Shown in pieces: positions 1-12,444 of a stretch of DNA of 64,000 nucleotides. The notes under the pieces are model-generated. The model did not search any database and was not told the DNA's origin. It worked only from the letters and a program-made list of their open reading frames with translations. The position numbers and the translations under genes are program-made. How positions within the stretch are numbered: the first letter of the stretch is position 1; each line of letters starts with the position of its first letter. Source of the DNA: Congeria kusceri (taxonomy: Eukaryota; Mollusca; Bivalvia; Myida; Dreissenidae); the NCBI GenBank assembly GCA_027627225.1, contig JAPFQT010000162.1:407501-471500 (forward strand). The letters run 5' to 3'.

Positions 1-462
1 TAATAATTATACAACCTCCGTAGACTACTCAGAATTAAAGGCTAACGAATATATTTTACGGTTTGCGAAAATCTGATTAACTTGCGTCTTTAAATGAAAC
101 TTTAATTAAGTCTGGGGGATTATTGATGACACTGTATTATCCGTCGATCCGTGATATGTAATTCTTAGTTGTCCATGAGACTTTTGCTTAATCCGATATA
201 TATTTTATAAACAAATAATGTTACAAGCACTATCCTCGCGTTAACACTGTTTCCCATACTGACATATCTTAATGTCGAACAAGTCGATAACAACGCATGG
301 ACGCACAAATGTCCAATTATTATTTTTATCTGAACAATCCCGAACGTCAAATGGCTCCTTTCATGACAATCTTCGATCAATATAGACGGGTTAGTGTATC
401 GACTTGTAGTTGGTTTTTAACCCTGCACGGATCGTATTGTTTCATAATAAGGCGTAAACAAT

Positions 463-773
463 TGTTTATTTCAGGCTACATGCCTAAAAAAATAGGGTAG
501 TTAGGAAGGGAGTTTTTAAAATATTTTTATTTGGTTAAAATGATCAACTTGAAGATCGAAAACTGAATAATTATTCCAAACAGATCAGTAATATCCATAA
601 ACATTGCTTATAAGTGAATGTTAGCAAAACAAAACACGTATTTATCCAAAAAACAACATATAATTAGTGATAAAAAGTAAATAAAATCAAAATAAAATAT
701 CTGACAAACCCAATAAAATGTTCTAGAGTCAGGGCTGTTTTTTAGGGTAGGTCGGGTACCTGAAACAAACATA
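463..773. mobile_element. MITE-like dispersed repeat, family D, copy 1
   Basis: Both ends carry an imperfect inverted repeat: the left end reads TTTCAGGCTACATGCC and the right end, on the other strand, TTTCAGGTACCCGACC. A second, better preserved copy lies at 24561-24877 in the same orientation, and the two share blocks such as CAATAAAATGTTCTAG versus CAACAAAATGTTCTAG. No open reading frame is present, so this fits a short non-autonomous DNA element. The exact boundaries and target duplication are uncertain. Confidence 0.6.
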
Positions 774-2450
774 TTTATATTTTTTTTACGCCTTCGTAAT
801 ATTCGACTGGCATTGCTTCATGAGTTTGTTGTACATTAAAACAATTATGAAGACGTTCAATAAAACAATACCTGAATACACGGTATTTAAAAAAAGGTAG
901 AATGGCATCGGCTATTAGAGTATTAAAGGCGCTATTCCGTTATAGCTGCATGTATTTAACTAATAAATGTTTGAACGTGAAACTTTCCAAATATTGAATA
1001 CTTTACTTGATTGATAATTTTATATAAATATAAAGTAGGTAAATTTCACACTCGTCAAGGAATATGTTGTGAATAGTTTTATTGTTTTAATAATTTGTTT
1101 AAGTGTACTCATGTAACATAATTTTAAGTTCTGGGCTGAATACTAGTCTCTTATAACTCAATTTGAGCGGCAATATGTTTTCATGATTGATATTTTAATT
1201 TGAAATGTATGTAAATACGATGTATTGATGAGACTAAAATAAAGTATGAAAAATCTCGCAAAACTTCGTGAAATAACGTGTCAAGTCTCATCAAGTCAGA
1301 TTGATTTCCTGTTTTCAAATAATGAAAAACCTAACCAGTTTGAGGTACAAACATATAACGAGTGCTAGGCTGTTTTTGATATATACAATTTGCAGATATT
1401 TATATCGTTTTAGTTTGCAATACAAATGCTATAAATATGCATAAAGTGCATGTACAGAGAGTATTATTGTGAATATTTATATCAATTGTTACCATTTGTG
1501 ATTATATACAGGCGCCTTAACATAATTTTGAGTTACAGGGGGTGGGGGAGGGGGGGGGGGGGGGGCGGAGGACGGAATTATTCAGTAACTGAAAAAAGCT
1601 GCCAATGCTTATGGTCCCTTTTACACGTTGGAATAGATATCAGAAAGGTGCGATATCGACAGTAAGGATCAATTTAACGAAAATAGCGAAGAATGGAATT
1701 GACTGTGACAATAAATTGATTAAAGAACACATCGATGGCAACGAAATGCATATGTTTTAATATACATGTATTGTGAGTTTTAAAAATCGAATGTTGGACA
1801 ATTCAGAGAAGGCAAACGCCGCTTCCGCCACCTCTAATACCGCCTATGGTATAAAAATGGTATATGCGGAGGACTATTTGTATTACCGGTAACATTTTAA
1901 TGGACTTTATGTGTTCAGTATACAGTTATACAATACAACTCATACTTAAAAATTATTATTTTACAAGTACACATTTTACTTTACTAGTTAATGGTAGACA
2001 GATACAACAACCAACACGTTAACAGCTGATTTAGGTCGGACAAATTAGCACAAACGAACATGAGGAAGTTTTTAGCGAATTATTTTTTTTCTAATCAGGA
2101 CGTCCTTGCTCGGATCATTTTTTGGCTTACACTTTTACTGTATAAGACCTCTCATATTTTAAACATAAAAAGACAACTTTGTGTCAATTCGTCATGTATA
2201 TCAACTCTTTCACAGTGAATGACACGCAGTGCATCTTCAGGTGCTATATAAATAGAAAATGAATTTTTTTAAAGAAAAAAATGGTCGTACAATTGTTATT
2301 CATTGTGTCAAACAAAGACTGTGTAATTATATGCAGTTTGCTTATATAATAACCAGGAAGCGGCGTATCACTTACATTGGATTTTTGCCCGTCGTGGTAC
2401 TAGCACATTATCAAGGTTGAGTATGCACTTTGGGTAAAACTTTCTTTAAT
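774..2450. other. AT-rich spacer, no gene seen
   Basis: Both strands are broken by frequent stops. I see no coherent exon, RNA gene or clear repeat here apart from the G-rich tract near 1.54 kb, which is listed separately. Confidence 0.6.
1538..1569 (+). repeat. G-rich tract, potential G-quadruplex
   Basis: An almost uninterrupted run of guanines (GGGGG, T, GGGGG, A, then about 17 G, C, GG) sits in otherwise AT-rich sequence. The several G-runs separated by single bases satisfy a G-quadruplex pattern. It lies in no recognisable gene or promoter, and homopolymer length is prone to sequencing error. Confidence 0.7.
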
Positions 2451-2456
2451 ATGATA

Positions 2457-2646
2457 GGGAAAGACCGAAAGCAAAATAGAAGGGTGCTCCACACTGTCAT
2501 TTCTGTCCCACCCCCTGCTGCCCTAAGGGGCTTGTTAAAAGATGAATGTCGACAATATTTTGATATTTAATGTATTTTGTAAATATTTAATGACAAAAAA
2601 TTGCTCCTTTTCAGAAGTACCCTCTATCTTATGTGCTCCATTTCCA
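2457..2646. mobile_element. MITE-like dispersed repeat, family C, partial copy
   Basis: This stretch resembles the fuller copy at 24175-24478: both contain GGGAAA, then a GGTGCT block, CCCCCTGCTGCCC, and an AT-rich core with TTTAAT and TATTTT blocks. The right end is more diverged here. It is non-coding. Confidence 0.45.
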
Positions 2647-3007
2647 AACACGCATTGACATCTATGAGGACAAGTTGAAAAAAACCCTCCAAATTACCTG
2701 CATTAATATTGCATAAAAATCATATTTGCATTGATTAAGTTGTTTTTTTTTTATAGTTTTTTTTATGTAATGTTAATAGTTAAAACAGATAAATTGCTTA
2801 TGGATTTCTACTTAAAAGTACTACATGTTAAAGTGTTGCATTTTAATCCGTCAAGTATGTTATCTGAGACTAAAACATTAAACCATTTTTTAATTTTATA
2901 AAAATGTTAATTAACTCTCCAATACGATCGATTCCGTCGTTGAGAAATGTGTAATAAAATACATGTATTGTGCACGACAGGCAAACAATTATCGACACAA
3001 ACCAGCT

Positions 3008-4850
3008 CTCAAAGTTGACCCAAGACAAAATAGCTTACAAAGTTGTTGTTCCATCCACAAAATTGCTTACAAAGTACTTGTTCCATCCACAAAATAGCCT
3101 ATAAAGTAGTCGTTCTATCCACAAAATAGCTCACATAGTAGTCGTTCCTTCCACAAAATAGCTTACAAAATACTCGTTCTATAAAAAAAAGCTTACAAAG
3201 TAGTCGCTCCTTACACAAAATAGCTTACCAAGGAGTCGTTCCTAACTTATCCAAGATTCCCAATGTAGTTGTTCCATCCACAAAATAGCTAACAAAGTAG
3301 TCGTTTCATCCACAAAATAGCTTACAAAGTAGTCGTTTCATCCACAAAATAGCTTACAAGTTAGTCGTTCCATCCACAAATTAGCTTACAAAGTAGTCGT
3401 TTCATCCACAAAATAGCTTACAAGTTAGTCGTTCAATCCACAAATTAGCTTACAAAGTAGTCGTTCCATCCACAAAATAGCTTACAAGGTAGTTGTTCCA
3501 TCCACAAAATAGCTTACAAAGTAGTTGTTCCATCCACAAAATAGCTTACAAAGTAGTTGCTCCATCCACACAATAGCTTACAAACTAGTTGCTCCATCCA
3601 CAAAATAGCTTACAAAGTAGTTGCTCCATCCACAAAATAGCTTACAAAGTAGTTGCTCCATCCACAAAATAGCTAACAAAGTGGTTGTTCCATCCACAAA
3701 ATAGCTTACAAAGTAGTTGCTCCATCCACAAAATAGCTTACAAAGTAGTTGCTCCATCCACAAAATAGCTAACAAAGTACAATGTAGTTGTTCCATCCAC
3801 AAAATAGCTTACAAAGTAGTTGCTCCATCCATAAAATAGCTTACAAAGTAGTTGTTCCATCCACAAAATAGCTTACAAAGTAGTCGTTTCATCCACAAAA
3901 TAGCTCACAAAGTAGTCGTTTCATCCACAAAATAGCTTACAAAGAAGTCGTTTCATCCACAAAATAGCTTACAAAGTAGTTGTTCCATCCACAAAATAGC
4001 TTACAAAGTAGTTGTTCCATCCACAAAATAGCTTACAAAGTAGCTGCTCCATCCACAAAATAGTTTACAAAGTACAATGTAGTTGTTCCATCCACAAAAT
4101 AGCTTACAAAGTAGTTGCTCCATCCACAAAATAGCTTACAAAGAAGTCGTTTCATCCACAAAATAGCTTACAAAGTAGTTGTTCCATCCACAAAATAGCT
4201 TACAAAGTAGTTGTTCCATCCACAAAATAGCTTACAAAGTAGCTGCTCCATCCACAAAATAGTTTACAAAGTACAATGTAGTTGTTCCATCCACAAAATA
4301 GCTTACAAAGTAGTTGCTCCATCCACAAAATAGCTTACAAAGTAGTCGTTTCATCCACAAAATAGCTTACAAAGTACAATGTAGTTGTTCCATCCACAAA
4401 ATAGCTTACAAGTAGTTGTTCCATCCACAAAATAGCTTACAAAGTAGTTGTTCCATCCACAAAAATGCTTACAATGCAGTTGTTCCATCCACAAAATAGC
4501 TTACAAAGTAGTCGTTTCATCCACAAAATAGCTTACAAGTTAGTCGTTCCATCCACAAAATAGCTTACAAAGTAGTCGTTTCATCCACAAAATAGCTTAC
4601 AAAGTACAATGTAGTTGTTCCATCCACAAAATAGCTTACAAAGTAGTCGTTTCATCCACAAAATAGCTTACAAGGTAGTTGTTCCATCCACAAAATAGCT
4701 TTCAAAGTAGTTGTTCCATCCACAAAATAGCTTACAAATTAGTTGTTCCATCCACAAAAAAGCTTACGAGGTTGTCGTGCCTAACTTATCCTAGATTACA
4801 AAGTATTTGTTTCTGGCTCCTACATTACAAAGTTATCGTTCTTACTAAAT
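3008..4850. repeat. Minisatellite of about 32-bp units (roughly 55 copies)
   Basis: The unit reads TCCATCCACAAAATAGCTTA followed by CAAAGTAGTTGT, total 32 bp. Variants differ at the TTGT/TCGT/TTGC end, and a subset carries a 7-9 bp insertion (TACAATG) that recurs at wider intervals, suggesting multi-unit duplications. Copies at both edges are more diverged (before 3200 and after 4740), as expected when unequal exchange homogenises the centre. One frame is open for 74 codons on the minus strand only because the unit lacks stops in it. There are no unique spacers, so this is not CRISPR. Confidence 0.93.
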
Positions 4851-7190
4851 AAACATTTTGGCCAGGACATAATTATGTCGGAATTCCATGCTTGTTTAAA
4901 CAAATATTGTATTTTCACTTAAAAGAACTTTCAAAGATAAGTCGACACAATTTTGTCAGTATGACGTGTATTAAAAATGTTTTGCAGTTAATGATACATC
5001 GTGTATCCCCATATTGTTATTTGAACAGCAAAATGACTTTTCAAAGTAATGAAATCGTCTTAAAATTTGTATTTATTGTGAAAGAGATTGTGTTCAATTA
5101 CATTAAATTTGCTGATATAATTAGCAGGAAGCATAGTTTCATTTTCAGCTTCCATTGTGCCATGAGGTCCGCGGTTACCGGACCTTAAGAATGTTGAAAC
5201 TATCTCCAAGCAGAGTTGTCGTTCGTTGCCCTCACCGTACACCTCTGCAACGGGCTCAAGAATGACAAGAATCATGTCAACACAAAATGCATGTATTTAA
5301 CGCACATTTAAGTTGATTTGTAGGACCACAAGCATAGAAATAAAGAATACATGTTTTTTTTTTATTATCATACGTGGGGGAAAATTAATAATTTTAATTC
5401 CTATTATTGAAACAAACTATTTTCATGCCCATTTACGCAGATGGAGTCAGTTCGCAAATGTAAACAAAATTGCATTAGCGGATACAGGGGGTCTTCCCGA
5501 CCATACGTATTTGGGCATATATGGAAAAATGTGCTAAAGAAGTTTTTCGCCCGCTCAGTTTTGTAACAGATACACATTACCTCAGTAAAACATTGCCTCG
5601 CCGCCTACGATTTCTTACATGCACCGCTGTACCTGCGCCAAATTTCAGCGAAAACGAAAAACTATAGACAGTGGGTATATATACTTTTATTTAAGGATGC
5701 TAAGTTTTCTTTTATACATAAAGATGTCAGATGCAATACACCATTTGGCACAGGTACATAGTTTAGTTCCCAACATTCTAAATCGACAAACTATTTGTTC
5801 AATCATCCATTGTCAATCACACCAAACTTCATCTTGTTTAATGCATTTATAAGAAAGATATAACGTGAAAAAGTAGAGGGGTGTCCACAACGTTAGATCC
5901 AAATCCTGGCGACTTCTTATTCTTTGCCGGCACCATATTTCAGAGAAATTGACAGAAAGTCGGCATCACTTGCCTTATTAGTTTTCATAACGCAACCATA
6001 CAAGTATCTTTCATAATATTTCATTTAAAAACATGTTCGTCTGTCTGTCCGTTAGTCTGTTTCGATGAACAAAAACACAGTGTATGGCACATTTGCAGAC
6101 AATTGATGAGCATGAGTGTGTACGTGTAAGTTACTTAAAACATTCATTTGAAAAAAGACGCTTCGGTAAATGATTAATACAAATAATGTTCGATGTGTGT
6201 GCGTTTGAATGTAGTCAGCTACTGATTTTGCATGTTTAAAGATATTTAAGATATATAAAATATTGAATGTCAACATGTCTTTCGAACATAATATGGTTGA
6301 AGTATTTATTCGGTGAAACAAGTGCATTTGATGATAAGGATGATGATGATGATATACAAATATTTATTATATATCTTTGATACGGATATGTAGCTGATCA
6401 CTGCAGACCCATAGACAACATGGGGTTATAACTGCACGATCAAAATTGTACGCCCCCCAACCCGAAATCCTGGATCCGCCCCTGAATGGTATTGTCTGTG
6501 TCGCCAAGTTGAATGTCATGATCATGTGACAACACATGAGTGGGCACTACTTTCCGAGCCAACTAAAGAGGTGAATGGAACGAAGCCAGTGTGCAATATA
6601 TTGAATGTTTAAACTGTACTTTGAAACGATCTTGTAATGGGTTAAAACGTCTTAGCGCGCACGAAAACCTTGTTTACATAACTATCGTGTACCTGCATTA
6701 ACACGGTGTGTGGTCTGTTCAGTATTTATTCTAATTCTAATCTTTATCTGATGCTTATAACCAAAGGAACAATTCCAATTGATTTTAACTTCTAAGCATC
6801 TACAAATAAAATGCTTTTCTTTTTAGTAATCCAAGTTCACTTGTGAACTTGAACTTGTTTCAGTGATCAGTCAAAGACGTCATGGCATTCTGTTTTTGTT
6901 ATGTTTTTGGTTATGTACACTAGTATTTGCCAACGAATTTGATTTGATTTGACTTGTTAACTTGTACTCTCAAATAAAAGCAATTTCATTTAATACAAAA
7001 TAACTAAATAAGTCTCTCATTTAAGTTAGGCTCCACCCGAAAGAAATATGACTAAAAGACATGATAATTGGTTTCAAGGAACACATTGTTTTTTCTATCG
7101 TTCATGTTTACGCAAATAAATGTTTTGTTTGTATGACAGTTGTTGTTCCACTGTTCGCAAAAGCATTGTTAACTGTTATAATTTATGGAA
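4851..7190. other. Spacer, no gene seen
   Basis: The open frames here are short, lack homology I recognise, and have no convincing splice sites. A small GAT microsatellite occurs near 6330-6350. Nothing else can be supported. Confidence 0.55.
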
Positions 7191-7199
7191 TAGTCTAGT

Positions 7200-7330
7200 T
7201 ATTGAACATGTCGTTCTTTACACGAACTAGCTTAAAAAGTCGCCGTTACTGACAACACAAACTAGCTTTCAAAATTGTCGATCCTGACACAAACTTGCTT
7301 ACATAGTTGTCGTTCTTGACATAAATGAAT
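7200..7330. repeat. Diverged outlying monomers of the 32-bp repeat
   Basis: Three or four degenerate units are visible, with cores such as ACACAAACTAGCTTTCAAA and ACACAAACTTGCTTACATAG followed by TTGTCG. They resemble the edge units of the array at 3.0-4.85 kb (CACAAAATAGCTTACAAAG, TAGTCG). They sit about 2.4 kb from the main array and are probably an old fragment of it. Confidence 0.55.
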
Positions 7331-7450
7331 AAACGCAATTAATTAAGACAAAAACGTGAATTTCAAAATGTTTGGCATTGATCGAGACATCTCATACGAC
7401 AAACAACTCTTTTAAACATATAGTGTTCTTAAAGATACTTCTTGCAAACA

Positions 7451-8030
7451 AATAATGATTCAGACAAACGGGGTTATTTTCTCCCATCATAAAATATACA
7501 CCGTGACTAAATGCGGTTCACTCTTTGATTGATCGAGCGTTAATATTTATGACAAATTTACTTTATATCAATTCAATAACATATTGGGCATTTTGTAAAG
7601 ACGTTTTCAACCAATAGTCTTTTGTCGGTTAGCCGAGGAGGCGAAATCATGTTTAAAATTTCTCATTACTTTCAACAATAAACGTATTATTGACATAATA
7701 ACATAAAAATCAGCTCGACAGAACATATTTGTATACGCAACCATAAAAGTTATCAAAGGCATACGATTTACAAAAGCACCTTTAAAGAAGTGTTGAAAAC
7801 GGGATATATATAAATGATCAATGTCTGTAACGCTGATTGCGGCGGTAAAAGGTCAGAAATATGGTAGCATATCATATTCGAGGGTTGAGTGTGAAACTAT
7901 TGTATCTGCCCAACATTTCTATGTCAGATACAACCCTTGTATTGTATCAGAATACATTAGCCAAGTACCAGCTGGTTTGCATGTAGAGCGCATTTTGTTA
8001 AAGTAATAGTTGTTGCACTCTGCGAACGAA
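7451..8030. repeat. Direct repeat flanking the chitin-binding gene, copy 1
   Basis: This segment is closely related, in the same orientation, to 13848-14395. Shared blocks include AATAATGATTCAGA, ACAAATTTACTTTATATCAA, TTTCAACAATAAAC, GCGGTAAAAGGTCAGAAATA and a terminal TAGCCAA. A 61-codon frame here (7821-8006) is broken in the other copy, so I do not consider it coding. The pair could be two copies of one transposon, or the flank of an old segmental duplication. Confidence 0.8.
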
Positions 8031-8963
8031 ATATATTAGATATTTAACGAGCCCACGGGGCGAGATTAATTAACATACTGAGGTCAAAGGATGCTACAAG
8101 TGTTTTATACCATATTCACCAATCACATCGCATCGCAACTTTCTACGATGCCGAACCCAGTGATGGGCAGTTCCTAGACATCACGTGACGTCTGACATGC
8201 TTGGCATGCGTGTCATTTCTAAATTAAGCGCTGTCGCAATGTGTCCATACAGTGCATATAGTAGCGTGCGTAGAAGTTAAACTAAATTTCAATATACAGC
8301 ACGCTACATATTGCACGGTAAGATTGCATATTAGGCTCCGCCCAACATTTACTGATCTGATATCACAGTTATTGAATGCCGCAAAACAATGAAAGCTCTC
8401 TGAAGTACACATTAAAATTGTAGAGTTGTAATATTATGTTGAAGAGTAATGTCCCTTTAAAATTGTTAAACGTACCGAGCTACCTTACATTTATAATGGA
8501 TAGTATGCGTAAATGTCAGTAAAATGTCATAACAATAACAGTTTTTGTAAGTGATACATTTGCATACTTAACTGTCATCTATATTAACTATGACCGTTTA
8601 CGTGACGGGTTTTAAAGATCAAATTAAGACAAACCACATTCGGTCACAAATATCAACACATAAATTTAAGCACCTCATGGAAAGCAAACCGACGTGATAA
8701 CATATTGAACTTTCAATATTTAAATATAAAGTAATTTACAACGTCAACGTGGGTTTAAATGGGGAAATTATTTATTTAGCATGATTTACATCGAGCTGAA
8801 CTCACGTTAGGTGCACAACACAAAGTATAAAATTGCGTTCACCATTTGTATTTTGATAGATATACAAAGCCAGCGGCTAGTGCTTTAAAAAGTCTTCAAT
8901 TAGACGAGAACGAATCTTGGGTGGAAATAATATAATCGTCGTTATTGTTATTAATACTCGGTT

Positions 8964-9752
8964 ATGTGGACAGTAGGCTACCTATTATGTCTGGCATGTC
9001 CGTTCTTGACCAATGGTCAGTTGGCCACTAGCCTGTGCGACGACACGACGATGACCGAGCATGCGGGATACAACGAACATCCCAGTGACTGCGGCAAGTA
9101 TATACAGTGCCTTATGGACACCAGAGGTCACCTCTATGGCATTGAGAGGGACTGTGCCTACGGTACTTACTGGAACGTCAAACTGCTAACGTGCATCTTG
9201 GCTACAGACACGGTTTGCAAACACGAGTTATGTTTCGGAATAGCGGACGGCCGGCAGAGAAAGGATCATGCGAACTGCAGAGGCTATTGGGAATGTCAAA
9301 GTGGAAAGTCTGTCCCGATGTGTTGTCCTAGAGGTCAGAACTATGACGTTACTCTGAGATGCGTGGAAAATAACGCTAACGTAGCGTGTAATGATACTTG
9401 CATGGATTCTGTATACGCAGCAAATATATTTGGAGAGATAAGCGTCAAGGACGAATCGAAACTAAAACCTGGAACAACTGGAAAAGGTCTTCTTCTCAGT
9501 GTGCTTACCTCTGAGAAACCGATTAAAAGGGAAAACGTGCTGGTTCAACAAACCGCTTCAAGTCTTGTACACACATCCACGGAAATAGTAGGCACACCTT
9601 GCGACAAAACCGCAGTAGCTGGTCATCCACAGATGTACGAACAGCATCTATACGGCGGCGGATGGTCAGTGAAACGGTTGTGTTCCGCGGGAACTATTTT
9701 CGAGCGGAATTATTGCAACTGTTTGCCGCAATGGGATACGCAAAGGCCATAG
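8964..9752 (+). CDS. Secreted peritrophin-type chitin-binding protein (intronless)
   Basis: A 262-residue open frame starts at the ATG in GGTTATGTGG. Residues 1-19 form a hydrophobic signal peptide ending near NGQ. Residues 25-85 hold Cys25, 43, 49, 64, 77 and 85, spaced 17-5-14-12-7, which fits the six-cysteine peritrophin-A (CBM14) pattern. Residues 90-142 hold a second set: Cys90, 105, 111, 120/121, 133 and 142. A Ser/Thr/Lys-rich linker (about 150-210) leads to a third, shorter Cys module (213, 240, 251, 253) with a C-x-C ending. CBM14 domains bind chitin, so an extracellular role in shell matrix, cuticle or gut lining is likely; mollusc shell proteins such as Pif/BMSP use this fold, but the von Willebrand A and laminin-G parts of Pif are absent. 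There is no AATAAA close behind; ATTAAA occurs near 9932. No intron is seen, so a retrocopy origin is possible. Confidence 0.82.
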   Translation: MWTVGYLLCLACPFLTNGQLATSLCDDTTMTEHAGYNEHPSDCGKYIQCLMDTRGHLYGIERDCAYGTYWNVKLLTCILATDTVCKHELCFGIADGRQRKDHANCRGYWECQSGKSVPMCCPRGQNYDVTLRCVENNANVACNDTCMDSVYAANIFGEISVKDESKLKPGTTGKGLLLSVLTSEKPIKRENVLVQQTASSLVHTSTEIVGTPCDKTAVAGHPQMYEQHLYGGGWSVKRLCSAGTIFERNYCNCLPQWDTQRP

Positions 9753-10145
9753 ACAGGAAGTTTTATATTTGTAGCATTTTTTGGGCACTGCTGACTCTCA
9801 GTACTGTGGTAACAATGACATAATTATTGTGTGCAGTTATTGACATTGTTTTTGTCCGTTCCGTACAGTGTATTATCCTCGTCAATAGATGTGTGGGATC
9901 GAGGGCATCCCCCTCCACACCGTACATTATACATTAAATGCATGCACAGTTTTACATGTATAATATAAACAAGTGTCGTCCACAACATAGAAAATATATA
10001 TTCAGTGCTCAAGTGATGGTACACACATTAAATATAAGAGTAACATGAGCGCATAATGTTACCATGTTTTTCAAAACATAGAAGAATTGATATACAGTAT
10101 TAAATGATACAAAAGTTATTTATGTAAGTCGCATAGCACATTGCT

Positions 10146-11830
10146 CTACCGGAAAAGAGGTAGCAAACAGCCCCATTCTTTAGTTAAATTGTTAAAGTAG
10201 TTTATTTCTTTCAGAATATGATAGTGTACAGAAAAATAAAACTTTGCAGCCTTAACAGTAGGTAACGTTTGATTCATTTTACAATTATAAATAAACATTT
10301 TAGTGAGAAGGAAAGTTAGATTCAAAGGATCATTTGTATTTTTATGTCCTAATATAAAAGAAGGTGCGTTAATGAGATCTGCAAAATTTTTACATCCTTC
10401 AAACAATTCTGAAATGAATTTATTTACGTATTTGCAGTCCCAAAAAATATGCTCAATTGTTTCGCACATGTTTTGACAAAAGGAGCATTCGGCTAACGTT
10501 TTGTAATGGATTTTAAATAAAAAAGAATTTGTACCTATAATGCGGTTTTTAATTCTATACTGTAACCATTGTAGATTAGAATCTTTAGTTATACAAAATG
10601 GCATTTTAAAAATATGTTGCCAGTCCTTATTTTCAATATTTTCAAAAGTGCTCGCCCATTTTGATATACATTTTGGTAAAGATTCATTCATTTTAATTAT
10701 ATTATACATGGGTCGAGTTCCTTTTGCATATGTTAAAATGGATCGCAAGTGAAGGGGGACAAATGGTTTAACAAAATCGTATTCTAAACTCTGGTCTAGA
10801 ACATATGTTTTATCAAACAAGCTAAACCTCTTCAAGTATTTTGTTACAATACCTAGAAAAAGCAAGTAGTTTGGACAGAAATTATATATTTTAGAATATT
10901 CTTCATACGTATAAAATTTCAAAATTTCATAATTACTGATCAAATCTCCGATGAAATGTACGCCATTTTCAAACCATGACTTGAACAATACACTTTTATT
11001 ACCAATCGTAATGTCAGGTTTATAGAATATTGGATTTTGTAATATGTACTTATTTTTAATGTTTCCGCTTTGCGGAAATCAACAAAAGATTTTAGTGTAT
11101 CTCTCCAAAAATCATTACTTATTGTATTGATTACGTTTTCAGGATAGTGTAGGCCACAGTTATATAATTTTTGTCAAGGTCTATTATCTTTTTTACAATA
11201 TTGATCCATTTACCATTTCCGGTGATAATTCTACGGATCCAAGAACACTTTAAACCAATGTTTTATGCGGCGGATTAGGAAGTGCAACAAAAAGATGATT
11301 TAGCACTGGTAAAGCAATCGTTTTTATTACTTGTATTCGTCCAATAGGCGTTAATATCCTTCTTGGCCAATTTTTAAGTAATGTTTTTACTTTGGACAAT
11401 TTGTCCATATAATTAAGATCTAACATTTTGTCAAGGCCATTGTGAAAAGTCAAACCAAGCATATCAAAAGTATGCTGGTTCCATTTTAATTTCCATCGCG
11501 TTTTTATACTTTCGGAACTGAATTTATGCCTTCCTATCCAAACTACTTTGGTTTTATCAAAATTAACTTTCAGACCGGAGTACATTGAGAAATGCGACAA
11601 TACATCTGATGTTTCATTAAGAGATTCTGCAGAGCCATCCAGGAGTATAGATATGTCATCAGCAAATTGTGACAATTTATATTCAATATCATTTATTTTG
11701 ATTCCTTTAATTTTTGGGTTTGACCTGAGCTTAATGAATAAAATTTCGGCGCATAGGATAAATATATAGCAACTGAGGGGACATTGTTAACATTGCTTTG
11801 GGAGTAATCAAATATTATTAAATACTACAT
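10146..11830 (-). pseudogene. Decayed LINE reverse transcriptase (5'-truncated)
   Basis: Two open segments on the minus strand together form the C-terminal half of a non-LTR retrotransposon polymerase. The upper one (11250 to about 11765) contains an ILCAEIL block and the catalytic FADD box (SQFADDISILLDGS) followed by GLKVNFDKTKVVW, typical of L1/Tx1-like reverse transcriptases. The lower one (10146-10988) ends with a zinc-ribbon-like CSFCQNMCETIEH...WDC motif characteristic of the zf-RVT tail. Between them (10989-11249) the frame is shifted, and near 11795 an in-frame TAA falls just before a CPLS block. Fingers, endonuclease and 5' part are missing, so the copy is dead. Confidence 0.9.
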
Positions 11831-12174
11831 TGTATTTAAATTGTTCTTTTTCGTTTGAGATCTCATTTGGGACTTTTTAATCGCTTGTTTTATAATACTG
11901 TAATACATGCAGATACAATTCGAAACAAATTATAGGTCTATTAGTATCTTTTAATATTCAAAAGACACCTTTTATTAATCGTATTCAATCTCATTTTGTT
12001 GAATTTCAAATATTTAAATCATCGACTATTTAATGTTTACACTCAAATCCGCACATGCTAAAACAGAAACCTTAACAAAATAATATATATCTGACGTCAC
12101 ACTGTGATAATGTACTCAGAAATGATTGGTGCTAATTGATTTCAAATGAGGCTTTCTATATTTGAAATGTTAAA

Positions 12175-12195
12175 ACTAAAAAAAAAAAAAAACAA
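12175..12195 (+). repeat. Poly-A run
   Basis: About 16 consecutive A residues preceded by AAAACTA. It could be the 3' tail of a retroposed sequence, but I see no recognisable element immediately upstream. Confidence 0.5.
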
Positions 12196-12444
12196 CATTA
12201 AAACAGATGAATATTTATGTGAATTGATGCTTTATTGCTTTTACGCATATAAAACAGTGTAAATGTGCTGCATTAAATGTATATCATTACTTGTGTTTTT
12301 TGTTTGTTTATAGAGCATTACTTACTGAGACGCATTCTATAGAAGCCCTGGATGGGCATACTAATTTATTAGTTATAAAAAAGTTATTATTTTTTATGAC
12401 TTATAATTTATTACTGATAATACATTCCTTATAACTTATTATAA

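Noticed and set aside
3008..4850. CRISPR array
   Set aside because: Units are contiguous and all similar, with no unique spacers, and the genome is eukaryotic.
9599..9823. 74-codon frame overlapping the end of the chitin-binding gene
   Set aside because: Out-of-frame shadow of the longer, domain-bearing frame.
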